Under the pieces are notes generated by a model. It had not been told where the DNA came from and did not search any database. It was given only the letters and a program-made list of their open reading frames with translations. Position numbers and translations under genes: made by a program. Shown here in pieces: positions 53,473 through 62,671 of a stretch of 64,000 bases of DNA; within the stretch, counting starts at the first letter, position 1; every line of letters starts with the position of its first letter. The stretch covers positions 31,143 to 95,142 of the forward strand of contig CAZHWT010000001.1 of assembly GCA_964536215.1 (NCBI GenBank), written 5' to 3'. Origin of the DNA: CAZHWT01 sp964536215 (GTDB lineage Bacteria; Patescibacteriota; CAZHWT01).

Positions 53473-53521
53473 GTTTATCGCTATTTGGTTTGCGGTTTGC
53501 AGTTTACGGTTTACGGTTGTT
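53473..53521. repeat. Seven-unit 7-bp array
   Basis: Units include GGTTTGC twice, AGTTTAC and GGTTTAC in a fixed phase of seven, in the spacer between tRNA-Leu and the YjjX-like gene. Confidence 0.8.
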
Positions 53522-53650
53522 GGGTGCATCTGCTCGGTTTGCCTAAAAACTGTAAACCATAAACTATTTTTGCTTCCGCATTATATCGGGCGGAAAGCCT
53601 TTTTTCAAGAGAAACCCACTTGGCAGCATCGATTAGTCATGCGTTGTATA

Positions 53651-53691
53651 AAAATACCCTCAAACCCTGAACGATCGCCAGGGTCTGAGGG
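53651..53691 (-). terminator. Terminator after the YjjX-like gene
   Basis: Minus-strand stem of 12 paired bases (CCCTCA and ACCCTG with their complements, one mismatch) with a 9-nt loop, followed by ATTTTTAT. Confidence 0.7.
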
Positions 53692-53700
53692 CGGATGGAT

Positions 53701-54231
53701 TTACCACACCTCCGGTGTAATAAACCGGGCCAGGGCGGCTATAACGCCGTCTGTGTAGCCGCTTTGGCGAGAAATGATCCCGTTGGTCATAAGGCCAAAG
53801 TGGCCGTCCTGCTGCTTGCTGTTAACTTGGCCAAAGACTCGGTCATCCACCTCTCCTAATTCAAGTCCTTGGTGAACTAGCTGCATCATTTGGTCAGGAA
53901 CCTGCAGGCGGATAGTTGAACCAATGCCGACTATCCCCTGCTTATTAACAACCACAACCCAGCCGCAATCGAACCACTGAGATTCAACTTGCTGCACACC
54001 GCCTTCCATACCAACCCCAAACTGGGCATCGAAATAGTCGATGGCTTGATGAGCACGACTAGTGGCGCCGCGAATACTTTCCAGATCGCTGGTGGGCTGG
54101 TCCGAAACTCCTGATGTTGCGGCAAAGCCTTCGGCATTCCAGGTAATTTCCGGCCACACTTTAGTAAATGCGGCTTGAGCGGCAGCTATTTTAACCGGAT
54201 TGGTGGAGCCGACTCCAATTTTGACGGTCAT
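53701..54231 (-). CDS. YjjX-type NTPase (DUF84, inosine/xanthosine triphosphatase)
   Basis: 176 residues starting MTVKIGVGSTNPVKIAA, with SGVSDQPTSDLESIRGA and VGMEGGVQ, all as in the YjjX family. Members hydrolyse non-canonical nucleoside triphosphates. The alpha/beta fold and length fit. It is followed on the minus strand by a terminator. The gene upstream (54241) starts close to this gene, so the two may be one unit. Confidence 0.88.
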   Translation of the reverse strand: MTVKIGVGSTNPVKIAAAQAAFTKVWPEITWNAEGFAATSGVSDQPTSDLESIRGATSRAHQAIDYFDAQFGVGMEGGVQQVESQWFDCGWVVVVNKQGIVGIGSTIRLQVPDQMMQLVHQGLELGEVDDRVFGQVNSKQQDGHFGLMTNGIISRQSGYTDGVIAALARFITPEVW

Positions 54232-54240
54232 ACTCTTCTC

Positions 54241-54630
54241 CTATAAAAACGTCACCAGTTCTTCAGGCGAACTGGGATGGTGCTGGTTAAACAGCACGTC
54301 TCTGCCCCGCTCGGTAGGGTCCTTTCCTAAAGAGTATATAGGCTTGGCTAAGGCAGCCGCGAAGCCCAACTCTAAGGTAGTGTTGACGCCAGTGTACCCG
54401 CCTTCGTTGTAAACAAAGACTACGTCAGCCTGGCGAATCTTCTGAAAGTGGTCATATGTTAGCCCGAGAAGAACAAAGTTCTTGTACTCCTCCGACATGG
54501 CTCCCCATTCCTCTCCACCCTGGTGAAGGTGCGGCTCAAAGACGACTACGCCAAGCTGTTTAAGCTGGCTACCCCAGCGACGAATGCCAGTCTCGAAGCG
54601 GCGCGATCCGCAAATGACTACTGATTTCAT
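54241..54630 (-). CDS. Nucleoside 2-deoxyribosyltransferase-like protein
   Basis: 129 residues, Rossmann-like: VVICGSRRF at the start, VVFVYNEGGYTGVNTTLELGFAAAL in the middle (shown here as two adjacent parts, 70-81 and 82-94). The Glu in NTTLELG matches the catalytic Glu of the deoxyribosyltransferase superfamily, and the fold also occurs in domains that hydrolyse nucleotides. The next gene on this strand is a nucleotide-pool NTPase, which agrees with a nucleotide-related role. Confidence 0.65.
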   Translation of the reverse strand: MKSVVICGSRRFETGIRRWGSQLKQLGVVVFEPHLHQGGEEWGAMSEEYKNFVLLGLTYDHFQKIRQADVVFVYNEGGYTGVNTTLELGFAAALAKPIYSLGKDPTERGRDVLFNQHHPSSPEELVTFL

Positions 54631-54712
54631 CGGTCATACCTTTCACTAAAAAATCCGGACTGGCCGGATTATAGCAAGTTATTTACTTTTAACAAGCCAA
54701 ATCGATAGCGCG

Positions 54713-55453
54713 CTATGTCGCATGCTTCACAGAACTGGCATTGCCCGAATAGAATTGACCTTTACTCTTCTTACGATTTTTATATTCGTCCAGACTGCTT
54801 ATGTTATCTGGCGTGGTCGCCGATACTTCCGGATTGGTGTGCAGGGCGACGGCTTTTTTGTTCTCGATAATAATGTCCCGAATCTCCTGGATTTCCCGCA
54901 ACCCCGCCTCAACCAGGAAGTCTAAGCGAGCGGCCATAATTTCTAGTTTGGAGATTTCCGACTTAATATTGGCCCGAAGCTCGCCGATTTGAGCAAAATC
55001 ATTGTCACTTGGTTGTCCTTCCGGAAGGCCGTTTAATCGCTCAATGAGCTGCGCCGCATCATCTTTACATCGCTGACTAACTTCAGCCGACTTGTCTATA
55101 TTGGTCTGTTTTTCTTGAAGCAGAGCCAAAATCAACTCTTGGCTTTTTATTTGTTCGTGTATCTGGGCAACTATTTCGTTCCGGTCAGCGTTAAAGATGT
55201 CGACTGAGGCGTCAAAGACCTCGCGCATATCTTTGCCATAATCATTGAGCTGCGCCAGCTGTTCAGCAAAGAAATCTTTACCTGATTCAGCCACGGCTGC
55301 TGGAGTGTCCTGATTCTCACTGCTCGGATTTGTCTCCGATAGTTGAGCTGGTTCAGGCGAGAACGTGTCAGATTCAACCTGGCTTTCAAGCGGTTGAAGC
55401 GGCTGAAGTAAATCTGGATTATTGGCAGAGAAAGAATTTTCGGGCATAGGCAT
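54713..55453 (-). CDS. Coiled-coil protein, unknown function
   Basis: 246 residues. The first 65 are low-complexity (Ser, Pro, Glu), and the rest (about 70-215) is strongly helical with heptad patterning. There is no signal peptide or catalytic motif. A stand-alone gene whose neighbours do not suggest a role. Confidence 0.5.
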   Translation of the reverse strand: MPMPENSFSANNPDLLQPLQPLESQVESDTFSPEPAQLSETNPSSENQDTPAAVAESGKDFFAEQLAQLNDYGKDMREVFDASVDIFNADRNEIVAQIHEQIKSQELILALLQEKQTNIDKSAEVSQRCKDDAAQLIERLNGLPEGQPSDNDFAQIGELRANIKSEISKLEIMAARLDFLVEAGLREIQEIRDIIIENKKAVALHTNPEVSATTPDNISSLDEYKNRKKSKGQFYSGNASSVKHAT

Positions 55454-55581
55454 AGCTGTCGATTAGGGCTATGTCTATATTATGCTTGTCTGGTGAAATT
55501 TGGCAAGTATGTAAACCAGTTTAAAAAACATCTGGCTCAAAAATGAGCACAATCTTCCTCCATTTTATCTGAGTTATTTTT

Positions 55582-55623
55582 AAAGTATTATATAAAAAAA
55601 ATATTTTTATTATATAATACTTT
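55582..55623. repeat. Perfect 14-bp AT-rich inverted repeat
   Basis: Arms 55582-55595 and 55610-55623 (AAAGTATTATATAA type) around a 14-nt A/T-rich loop. It could be a bidirectional terminator or an unusual structure. Confidence 0.7.
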
Positions 55624-55738
55624 TACAACTTCTTTCACCCTCTGTTTCTTCTATCCTCAGGGTGCACAGCGAACTATTAGGCGTCAGATGCCCGAAAGGT
55701 AAGCTGAGGATTATTCTCCAGTGCGGCTTCCTATGTAA

Positions 55739-55763
55739 ACACCCCGGTCGAGGACCGGGGTGT
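55739..55763 (-). terminator. Terminator after the gene at 55780
   Basis: Perfect 11-bp stem ACACCCCGGTC/GACCGGGGTGT with a 3-nt loop. The opposite strand has TTTTTT after it, so it may work in both directions. Confidence 0.75.
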
Positions 55764-55779
55764 GATAGGATTTTTTGCT

Positions 55780-56787
55780 TTAGGCGATGACAGGCTCTGT
55801 TTCGGCGACAGCATGTCTGCCTAGCGCATCCGTTAAAGCTCTCTCTCCAGTAAATGTCTGTCGACCTTGCGACCAACTGTCGGTGGTATACGGGCAATCC
55901 TTTAGGCTTTCCAGTTTGGTCAGCTTGCCTCCAAGGTCTTCGTCGGGAAAGACTTCTGACCGAGTGCCGCTGAGGAGTTTTTGGCCCGTCCAGAAAAGAT
56001 AGCGATCCTCGTGCCATCTGGTGGGGACATATTTGGGGAAGTGCTCCCACGGCACGTGCAAGCTTTGCCCGTCGTAGCGGATACGGATAGCCGAATTCGC
56101 CTCCAGCTTAAACAATGACTGGTCGAAGGCTACATAGCCACGGCTATATTCCTTAGCCAATATGATCGGCGTCGCCCCAATTTGAGAGCCTGCAGCCTCC
56201 CACAAGATTACTTCTCCATCGTTAGGATGCTTTCTTATTGCCGAATCATCACTGCAGGCGTGACGAGAATTGGCTAGTTGACTAATAACGACACCGCAAA
56301 CCCGACACTGGCCAACCTGGTAATTGTCCCCCTGTTCCAGCCACTGCCGTCCGCCCCAATGACCGTCGTTCTGACGAATCGGGCATGGTATGGTGGTAAA
56401 ATCGACGCCGGTAACTCTGACACTGCCATCAAAATCCGACAATTGTCGGCCATAGACGAGAATACTATCGTCATGATCTTCATCCCTTTCGGGAACGAGA
56501 CGGTTAGAAGTGTCCGATTCTAGTGAAACACGCAGCAACCGGGCCGGCTGGCCAACTAGCGTAGGCGGATTGCCCTGATACTGTGGTGGAACAATGCCCA
56601 ACTCTCGTCCGTCGCTTGCATTGGCTATATAGTGCGGCCCTTGCGGATTGACTGATTGTGGGTCATAAGTGGCCCACTGGCTCATCAGGTCGACTGAGAC
56701 TTCGAGGTTGCCTACCCGGATCGAGGACACCCTATCTAGGTTGAACCCCTCTGTAACTTTATAACCGTCGGTGGTGTAAATTCGCAT
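55780..56787 (-). CDS. Protein of unknown function with a possible zinc site
   Basis: 335 residues from the ATG at 56787 (AAAGGAG nine bases upstream; the open frame extends to 56841). Mostly beta-type with a Cys cluster, CRVC followed by HAC, in the middle (about 180-200) that might bind zinc. No family recognised. It has a strong terminator downstream. The region next to it carries the transposase unit, so it could be part of an accessory segment. Confidence 0.5.
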   Translation of the reverse strand: MRIYTTDGYKVTEGFNLDRVSSIRVGNLEVSVDLMSQWATYDPQSVNPQGPHYIANASDGRELGIVPPQYQGNPPTLVGQPARLLRVSLESDTSNRLVPERDEDHDDSILVYGRQLSDFDGSVRVTGVDFTTIPCPIRQNDGHWGGRQWLEQGDNYQVGQCRVCGVVISQLANSRHACSDDSAIRKHPNDGEVILWEAAGSQIGATPIILAKEYSRGYVAFDQSLFKLEANSAIRIRYDGQSLHVPWEHFPKYVPTRWHEDRYLFWTGQKLLSGTRSEVFPDEDLGGKLTKLESLKDCPYTTDSWSQGRQTFTGERALTDALGRHAVAETEPVIA

Positions 56788-56888
56788 ATTGGTCTCTCCT
56801 TTTTGCGAATACAACGTAGTGGCAGCCCGATTGACTGACAACGCGCAGATTATAACAGACTATTAGTCACTAACAAGCGCGAGCACTT

Positions 56889-56928
56889 AATCAGACTTTC
56901 GGAACTTAGTAGCTCAGAGAGGCTCGGG
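56889..56928 (-). repeat. Left inverted repeat of the transposase unit
   Basis: Reverse complement begins CCCGAG, then TCTCTGAGCTACTAAG and TTCCGAAAGTC. Confidence 0.85.
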
Positions 56929-57016
56929 AATTGCTGATTGCCTGTTGAAGTTTTCTTCGGGTTTTGTTAGATAAAGTACAATCATATACTACTCTGCCCG
57001 AAAGAAAGGATATGCC

Positions 57017-57706
57017 ATGCCAGTACGCAAGGTTCCTTTAGTCGACGGACAAGTCTACCATGTGTTTAACCGAGGAATTGATAAACGACCTACGTATCTA
57101 ACAAAAGCTCAATACCAGCGAGAAATTACCGCTATAGCTTATTATCGTCATGGAGGACACACTTTAAGTCTGTCGGAATTTTTAAAAAGAGGCGTGGATG
57201 AGCGTCAGAAGTACTTTGCGACTTTAGCTCAGGCGCCTAGGCAGCAAGTAGTAACTATTTTAGCCTATTGCTTGATGCCAAATCACTTCCATTTACTACT
57301 GCAGCAAAACAGTTCAGATGGAATTTCACACTTTCTACAGCTGATACAGAGTAGCTACACTCAGTACTTTAACAAGGTTGAGTGCAGACATGGACCTCTT
57401 TTCAATACGCAATTTAAGGCTGTTCATGTTGATTCGGGAGATCAGTTACAATACGTTTCACGATATATACATCTCAACCCTTTTACTGGATATGTCTGTA
57501 AGTCTTTAGAAGACGTTCTTGCCTATCCTTGGTCATCCCTATCTTTTTATGCCAGGCCTGAGATACATAATAGTAGTATAGATACTGCCCCCATCTTGTC
57601 AGAGTGGGCCGACCCAAGTGAATATATTGATTACGTGTTGAATTTTGCTGAATACCAAAGAAAACAGCATAATTTTGCTCATCTACATCTGGAAGATATG
57701 GAATAG
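57017..57706 (+). CDS. REP-associated tyrosine transposase (Y1, HUH family)
   Basis: 229 residues of the RAYT/TnpA_REP type: HUH motif in LMPNHFHLLL (His90, His92) and catalytic Tyr114 in SSYTQYF, followed by GPLFNTQFKA and YIHLNPFTGY. The enzyme nicks single-stranded DNA at repeat hairpins. The stop codon is directly followed by the right repeat. The start ATG is preceded by AAAGGA. All key residues are present, so it looks active. Confidence 0.9.
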   Translation: MPVRKVPLVDGQVYHVFNRGIDKRPTYLTKAQYQREITAIAYYRHGGHTLSLSEFLKRGVDERQKYFATLAQAPRQQVVTILAYCLMPNHFHLLLQQNSSDGISHFLQLIQSSYTQYFNKVECRHGPLFNTQFKAVHVDSGDQLQYVSRYIHLNPFTGYVCKSLEDVLAYPWSSLSFYARPEIHNSSIDTAPILSEWADPSEYIDYVLNFAEYQRKQHNFAHLHLEDME

Positions 57707-57746
57707 CCCGAGATTCTCTGAGTTACTAAGTTCCGAAAGTCGGATT
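57707..57746 (+). repeat. Right inverted repeat of the transposase unit
   Basis: Starts CCCGAGA directly after the stop codon; contains CTCTGAGTTACTAAG and TTCCGAAAGTC. Confidence 0.85.
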
Positions 57747-57771
57747 GGGAGTCGAAGCGTGAGGGTGAGGA

Positions 57772-59190
57772 TTATTCGCCAGTGCGCTTTTTGTCGACGC
57801 CGTAGTAGCGGGTGCGGGCGCCTTTGAAGATGAGGTCAATTTCACCAATGGCACCGTTACGGTGTTTGGCGATAGAGAGTTTGACGGGCATAGTGTCAGA
57901 AGCGCTGCGGGTGGCTAAGGAGTTGTCTTCTCGCCACAGGAACATGACCACGTCGGCGTCCTGCTCAATCGAGCCGGAATCACGCAGGTCGGATAGCTGT
58001 GGCGGGGCGGCTTTGTCGACGGTGCCGCGTTGCTCGACATTACGAGAGAGCTGCGACAAGGCAATGACTGGACAGTTTAGTTCGCGAGCAATATTTTTGA
58101 GGCCTTGGGAGACTTCGGAAATTTCTTGGACGCGGTTTTCTAGGTTGCGAGATTTAGCCAACTGGAGATAGTCCACTACAATCAGGCGGCAACCATGCTC
58201 CACTTGGAGGCGACGAGCTTTGGTGCGCATTTCCATAATGCTCATGCCCGGCGTATCGTCAATATATAGCGGCGCCTCAGCCAGCACGCCCATAGCGTCG
58301 GTGAGCTGCTCCCAGTCTTTGTCGGTCAGGTTGCCGGTGGTGATTTTCCAGGAGTCAATATTAGATTGGCTAGCTAGCAGACGGTCGACCAGCTCTTCTT
58401 TGGAGGACTCTAGTGACAAGAAGCCGACGGGTAGTTTTTTCTCGACTGCGACATATTGGCAAATATTGAGAGCTAACGACGTTTTTCCCACTGATGGACG
58501 GGCGGCCAGGATAATAAGGTTGCTGTCTTGTAGGCCGGCTAATTTGTTATCAATGTCGCGGAATCCAGTCGGCACACCACGCAGAGCGCCTTTATTTTTG
58601 TGTAGTTCTTCCAAACGGTCAAAGTTAGCCGCCAGGGTGTGCTGCAAGGAAGTAAAGTTCTGCTTGAGGTGGTTCTGCGAGATGGCAAACAAGGTCTGTT
58701 CGGCCTGATCGAGGATTTGCTCAATGGGTTCCATTGACTCAAAGGACAGTTGAGTGACTTTGCTGGCAGTGGTGATAAGTTGGCGACGAGTGTAATTGTC
58801 TTTGACAATGCGGGCATAGTGCTCAATGTGAGCAGCTGTAGGCACGCCGGCGGCCAGTTCGGCCAAATATCCATCGCCGCCGACCTTGTCTAATTCCTGA
58901 AAGCGGTTGAGTTCATCAGATAAAGTAATCAGATCCGCTGGTTCGCGAGCTTCAAACAGGCGCAAAATGGCCGCATAGATGAGGCTGTGAGCCTGCCGGT
59001 AAAAGTGTTCTGGCCGGAGACTTTCGGCAATGCGGATGAGTGCGTCGTGGTCAAGCAATAGCGACCCCAGGACCGATTTTTCCGCATCCAGGTTTTGAGG
59101 TGGTAAGCGGTCGGCCGACATGGCCGGCTCGAATGTAGCGGTGAGAGTGGTGGTTTTTTCGGTTGAGCGGGATTTAGTGGCGGTGGGCAT
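57772..59190 (-). CDS. dnaB: Replicative DNA helicase DnaB
   Basis: 472 residues: N-terminal DnaB domain (about 28-130, LDAEKSVLGSLLLD), a linker, and a RecA-type helicase domain with Walker A ARPSVGKTSLAL, Walker B LIVVDYLQL and the QLSRNVEQRG and DLRDSGSIEQDAD motifs. It unwinds DNA at the replication fork. A run of 7-bp words lies upstream. Confidence 0.96.
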   Translation of the reverse strand: MPTATKSRSTEKTTTLTATFEPAMSADRLPPQNLDAEKSVLGSLLLDHDALIRIAESLRPEHFYRQAHSLIYAAILRLFEAREPADLITLSDELNRFQELDKVGGDGYLAELAAGVPTAAHIEHYARIVKDNYTRRQLITTASKVTQLSFESMEPIEQILDQAEQTLFAISQNHLKQNFTSLQHTLAANFDRLEELHKNKGALRGVPTGFRDIDNKLAGLQDSNLIILAARPSVGKTSLALNICQYVAVEKKLPVGFLSLESSKEELVDRLLASQSNIDSWKITTGNLTDKDWEQLTDAMGVLAEAPLYIDDTPGMSIMEMRTKARRLQVEHGCRLIVVDYLQLAKSRNLENRVQEISEVSQGLKNIARELNCPVIALSQLSRNVEQRGTVDKAAPPQLSDLRDSGSIEQDADVVMFLWREDNSLATRSASDTMPVKLSIAKHRNGAIGEIDLIFKGARTRYYGVDKKRTGE

Positions 59191-59357
59191 GGGGTTGGTT
59201 TTTTGGTTTACGGTTTATGGTTTATAGTCAGGTCAAATCAGAAGTTAGAAGTACGAACCGCGAAACAAGTTAGAAGCCCGAATTAAGAAAAGGTTGTTTG
59301 TTAATTCTCATTTCGCGCTTGTTTCTTATTTTTGCGTTGGCGTTTTTCGTCGTAACT

Positions 59358-59999
59358 CTACTTCTTTGGCTCTAAGACGACCGGTGTAAGTTCAGCAGGA
59401 AGTGAATCTTTGGTCACTTTGAGTATCGGTTGGGTATCCCAGCTTTCTTTACCTAAGGCTTTCATGAAGGGATCGACAGTTGCCAGTTCATTGGATAATG
59501 ATAAGCCTGGCAACTGGTAATGCATCGGAATGACAATTCGGGGCTCTAGCTGACTGGTGATCTTGGCGGCAACGGCGCCGTCAACGGTGTAATGGCCGCC
59601 GACTGGGATCATCAAAATGTCGCAATTAGATAATTCTTCAATTCGCTCTCCACTCAGTTCGTGGCCTAAATCTCCCAAATGACAGACCGTTACCCCATCC
59701 AACTCGAGCGTAAAAGCTGTAATTTTACCGCGCTCGGCACCTTTTTGGGCGTCGTGATAGAGTCGCGTACCAGTAATAGGCACGTCTTTGACTTCGTATT
59801 CACCTGGACCTTCGGCGGTAAAGCCAGCCGTAACACCTTCGGCATAGTGATGATCTTTGTGATCGTGGGTCATTAATAAAATATCGGCCGATTGCTTGGT
59901 CCAGGGTAGACCAATACTAGGGTCAAAAGGGTCAATGACTACCGTAGCAGTTTTAGATTTGAGCAAAAAAGCGGCTTGGCCGAACCAAGTGATATCCAT
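59358..59999 (-). CDS. UPF0173-type metal-dependent hydrolase
   Basis: 213 residues from the ATG at 59999 (AAAGGA upstream). A metallo-beta-lactamase fold with ITWFGQAAFLL, THDHKDHH (zinc ligands) and HLGDLGHEL, and the late GGHYTVD and PMHYQ. The substrate is unknown. Only the metal-binding pattern is certain. Confidence 0.88.
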   Translation of the reverse strand: MDITWFGQAAFLLKSKTATVVIDPFDPSIGLPWTKQSADILLMTHDHKDHHYAEGVTAGFTAEGPGEYEVKDVPITGTRLYHDAQKGAERGKITAFTLELDGVTVCHLGDLGHELSGERIEELSNCDILMIPVGGHYTVDGAVAAKITSQLEPRIVIPMHYQLPGLSLSNELATVDPFMKALGKESWDTQPILKVTKDSLPAELTPVVLEPKK

Positions 60000-60078
60000 A
60001 GATGTATCCTTTCGGTAGTGTGCGGCATTATTGTACCACGACTTGAGCGGGTTGCCAGCAGGCAAGGAGGGAGAGTTC

Positions 60079-60134
60079 GTTAATCGTTAATCGATTTACG
60101 ATTTACGATTTACGATTTACGATAAGCGATTATA
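60079..60134. repeat. Eight-unit 7-bp array
   Basis: Two GTTAATC units, four GATTTAC units, GATAAGC and GATTATA, in phase. Confidence 0.9.
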
Positions 60135-60161
60135 CTTGCCTACACTAAAAAGCCGAGCTGG

Positions 60162-61388
60162 CTAGATTTTGGAATAGGGGTCGACGAATTTTATTTTATA
60201 GCGGATCATTTTATAGATGTAGTCGACCGCCCAGTTGGTGAGCAAGGCTAGGCCAAGAATAATAGCTAGGTAGATAACGCCAATTTCGGTGATCCAATTT
60301 TGGGGCAACTCGGTGGTTTGTAGATAGGCTAAAAAGCCTGTTACAACGCTTAGAGTCGTAATAGCGCGCAACGATTTTATGCTACTGTCAGTGGCCCTAT
60401 CTTGAATATCTGACATGATACCAATGGCTTGTTTGAGGTAGTCGCTGGTCATATCCCATAACTCTTTGACGTATTCGAGCGTGTCGGTCAAGACTTCGAA
60501 CCGGTATTGGAATAGAGCTGACATCTCCTCCTCTATTTCTAGTTTTTTGGAAATAGAAGCTCTGGTGTCGATGTAATTATCCATTTGATTAATGCGATTG
60601 GCGATTAAATTAATGGTCTTGTTATAGCTATCAAGCTGAGCTCGGATTGTCTCGATATTTTTACCTCGGACACTTTTGCGTTCGGCAATTTTATCAATAG
60701 CCTCCCAAATGGTACGGTGAATATTAAGATACTTTTCCAGCTGATCCTTAAATTCTCTGAAGAAAATTTGCATTTCAATTAATTCTTGGGTGTGCTTATG
60801 AGCGTCCTTCTTACTGAGAACAAAAATGTGACTCGGCGTTTTGTAGACTGCCACATCCTCCACGGCCAGGCGGCTATAGACTTGACCGTATCCTTCTGGG
60901 ATAGAAACATCTTGGATGTCTTTGACGATTTCATGCACAACCACTTGGTGTTCGGATTTAAGGTTAGCCAACACTTTCGGAGTGGGAGCACCCAAGCTAA
61001 AAATATAACTTAAGGCCGGCTCAAAGAGATCGTGGTAGTATTGCCGCAATTGGGCGGTGGCGGCTTCAATATCATTAGTGGCAAGTTGAAAAATATACAG
61101 ACCATCTTCGTAATAGCGAATTTCTATCCCTTGAGCGGTGGTGGCAGAGACGTATTCAAAGTACCCTACTTCACGGCTGACTCGTATTATGCCTAGCTGT
61201 TGGTGTAATTTTTGCAACTTAGATTTTGATAAGTCTAATTTGGTAAATCCGGATAGTAAAAATCCATACACCTCCGATAAATGAAGAGTGGTGCGCTGGT
61301 ACCAGCCACCGAAGGTGACGGTGTAGGTGGTGGTTTTCAGTGTAAGAGTTTGCGGTTCTGGATTGAGATCAGGAGTGGTGTCGGACAT
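60162..61388 (-). CDS. CorA-like membrane protein without the GMN motif
   Basis: 408 residues. A soluble N-terminal domain (about 1-210), long helices (about 210-330), and two C-terminal membrane helices (about 345-395). This matches the CorA shape (funnel, long stalk helix, two helices), but the Gly-Met-Asn selectivity motif is not seen. It may be a distant CorA-type channel or an unrelated membrane protein. The start at 61388 is preceded by TATACT six bases upstream (leaderless). Confidence 0.55.
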   Translation of the reverse strand: MSDTTPDLNPEPQTLTLKTTTYTVTFGGWYQRTTLHLSEVYGFLLSGFTKLDLSKSKLQKLHQQLGIIRVSREVGYFEYVSATTAQGIEIRYYEDGLYIFQLATNDIEAATAQLRQYYHDLFEPALSYIFSLGAPTPKVLANLKSEHQVVVHEIVKDIQDVSIPEGYGQVYSRLAVEDVAVYKTPSHIFVLSKKDAHKHTQELIEMQIFFREFKDQLEKYLNIHRTIWEAIDKIAERKSVRGKNIETIRAQLDSYNKTINLIANRINQMDNYIDTRASISKKLEIEEEMSALFQYRFEVLTDTLEYVKELWDMTSDYLKQAIGIMSDIQDRATDSSIKSLRAITTLSVVTGFLAYLQTTELPQNWITEIGVIYLAIILGLALLTNWAVDYIYKMIRYKIKFVDPYSKI

Positions 61389-61394
61389 ATTTTG

Positions 61395-61400
61395 AGTATA
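61395..61400 (-). promoter_or_regulatory. -10 box of the CorA-like gene (leaderless)
   Basis: Minus-strand TATACT, six bases before the ATG at 61388. Confidence 0.55.
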
Positions 61401-61536
61401 CAACAATTTGGTTGGTAGTTGGTTGTTTTATGGGTTACGACTGCTCAGAGAACGTTACCTACCGAGTTTCACTTTGAGGAGTGGGGCTAGACCCTAAGAC
61501 TGCTGTCTTGATCGTTTTTCTGCTAGACTATGTTGT

Positions 61537-62493
61537 GTGAGCTTGCCTGCTAATCGTCCACCTTTAGGGATTATTTATTGTGCGCTGTTGTCTGCCCTCC
61601 TCTTTTGGGGCGGGACCAGCGTGGTTGGTAAGGTGACGCTGGAACAGTTTCCGTTGTTTACGACGCTGTTTTTGCGCTTTTGCATTGCTTGTCTAGGCCT
61701 GTTGCCTTTGTTTTTGCTGGATAGGCAGCGACAGAAGTTGTCGCTTAGACCACTGCTTAAGCTGGCTCTTTTGGGCAGCTTTGGAACCAGTTTAAACATT
61801 GGGTTATTCTTTTTTGGTATCTCTAAAGCTTCAATTTTGGATACATCAATTATCATTGCTATTGCTCCCGTTTTGCTGTCATTAGCAGGCTGGGTGTGGC
61901 TAAAAGAAAAGTTCTGTTGGCACAATGTGCTGGGTATCAGTCTGGCTTTCACGGGTGCAGCCATTGCCCTAACGCTCTACCCCACTTCATCGCACCACTC
62001 GCTGATTGGTGATCTGTCTATTTTGGCATCTGAGGTGTGCTTGGTTATTTATACAATCGGCTCCAAAGAGCTGCTAAAACAGTACTCAGCGACGATTATC
62101 GCCTCAGTATCATTTTTTGTGGCGTTATTAACTTTTGCACCACTGGCAGCCTGGGAGTATCTGAGCAATCCAGCCGCGTTTGTGATGACTAGCCAAGTGG
62201 CGGCTGGGATATTGTATTTGGGCATAGCTTCGTCTGTATTTGCCTATGTGTTGTACGAATGGAGTCTTAACTATTTGCCGGCGGCCCATGTGGCAGCCTT
62301 GAGTTATTTACAGCCACTGTCGAGCATATGGCTGGCGGTGGTTTTCTTAAATGAACAGTTGCAATGGACCTACCTACTGGGCGGAGTGGTGGTGATCGCC
62401 GGCGTATTCTTGGCGCTACGACAGCCGCATATTAACCGGGCTAATTTGGCGGAAGATATTTTGCATACTAGACACCCACACCATCGCAGCTAG
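61537..62493 (+). CDS. DMT-superfamily (EamA) transporter
   Basis: 318 residues with ten hydrophobic helices arranged as two repeated five-helix EamA units, ending near residue 295 with YLLGGVVVIAGVFLALR. The substrate is unknown. The start codon is GTG with TAGACT seven bases upstream, which again fits leaderless transcription. A repeat-filled spacer precedes uppS. Confidence 0.85.
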   Translation: MSLPANRPPLGIIYCALLSALLFWGGTSVVGKVTLEQFPLFTTLFLRFCIACLGLLPLFLLDRQRQKLSLRPLLKLALLGSFGTSLNIGLFFFGISKASILDTSIIIAIAPVLLSLAGWVWLKEKFCWHNVLGISLAFTGAAIALTLYPTSSHHSLIGDLSILASEVCLVIYTIGSKELLKQYSATIIASVSFFVALLTFAPLAAWEYLSNPAAFVMTSQVAAGILYLGIASSVFAYVLYEWSLNYLPAAHVAALSYLQPLSSIWLAVVFLNEQLQWTYLLGGVVVIAGVFLALRQPHINRANLAEDILHTRHPHHRS

Positions 62494-62565
62494 GGCTGCG
62501 ATGGAAGGGGGCAAGGATCCAAGAGTCCAAGAATCCAAACTAAGGTTTAAGATTTAAGAGTTACA

Positions 62566-62612
62566 ACTACTCACTACTCACTACTAACTACTGCCACCCA
62601 CTACTAACTAAC
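62566..62612. repeat. 7-bp array (ACTACTC-type words)
   Basis: ACTACTC twice, ACTACTA, ACTACTG, then after a short slip ACTACTA and a related word. Confidence 0.75.
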
Positions 62613-62671
62613 AACTAGCCAAGAGCTGCTATAATAGGCTGCGGAATCTACTGCTTAAACTGGAGTTTTTT

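Larger units (their letters stand above)
55454..55779. other. 326-bp spacer with AT hairpin and terminator
   Basis: It holds a 14-bp AT-rich hairpin (55582-55623) and a G+C-rich terminator (55739-55763). No gene is credible. Confidence 0.7.
56889..57746 (+). mobile_element. REP-type transposase unit with 40-bp inverted repeats
   Basis: A single Y1/HUH transposase gene (57017-57706) lies between two inverted copies of a 40-bp repeat (56889-56928 reversed, 57707-57746 direct; 36 of 40 positions agree). A third, solitary copy is at 28778-28813. The arrangement matches RAYT/REP systems, in which a single-domain transposase sits beside its repeats. Confidence 0.75.
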
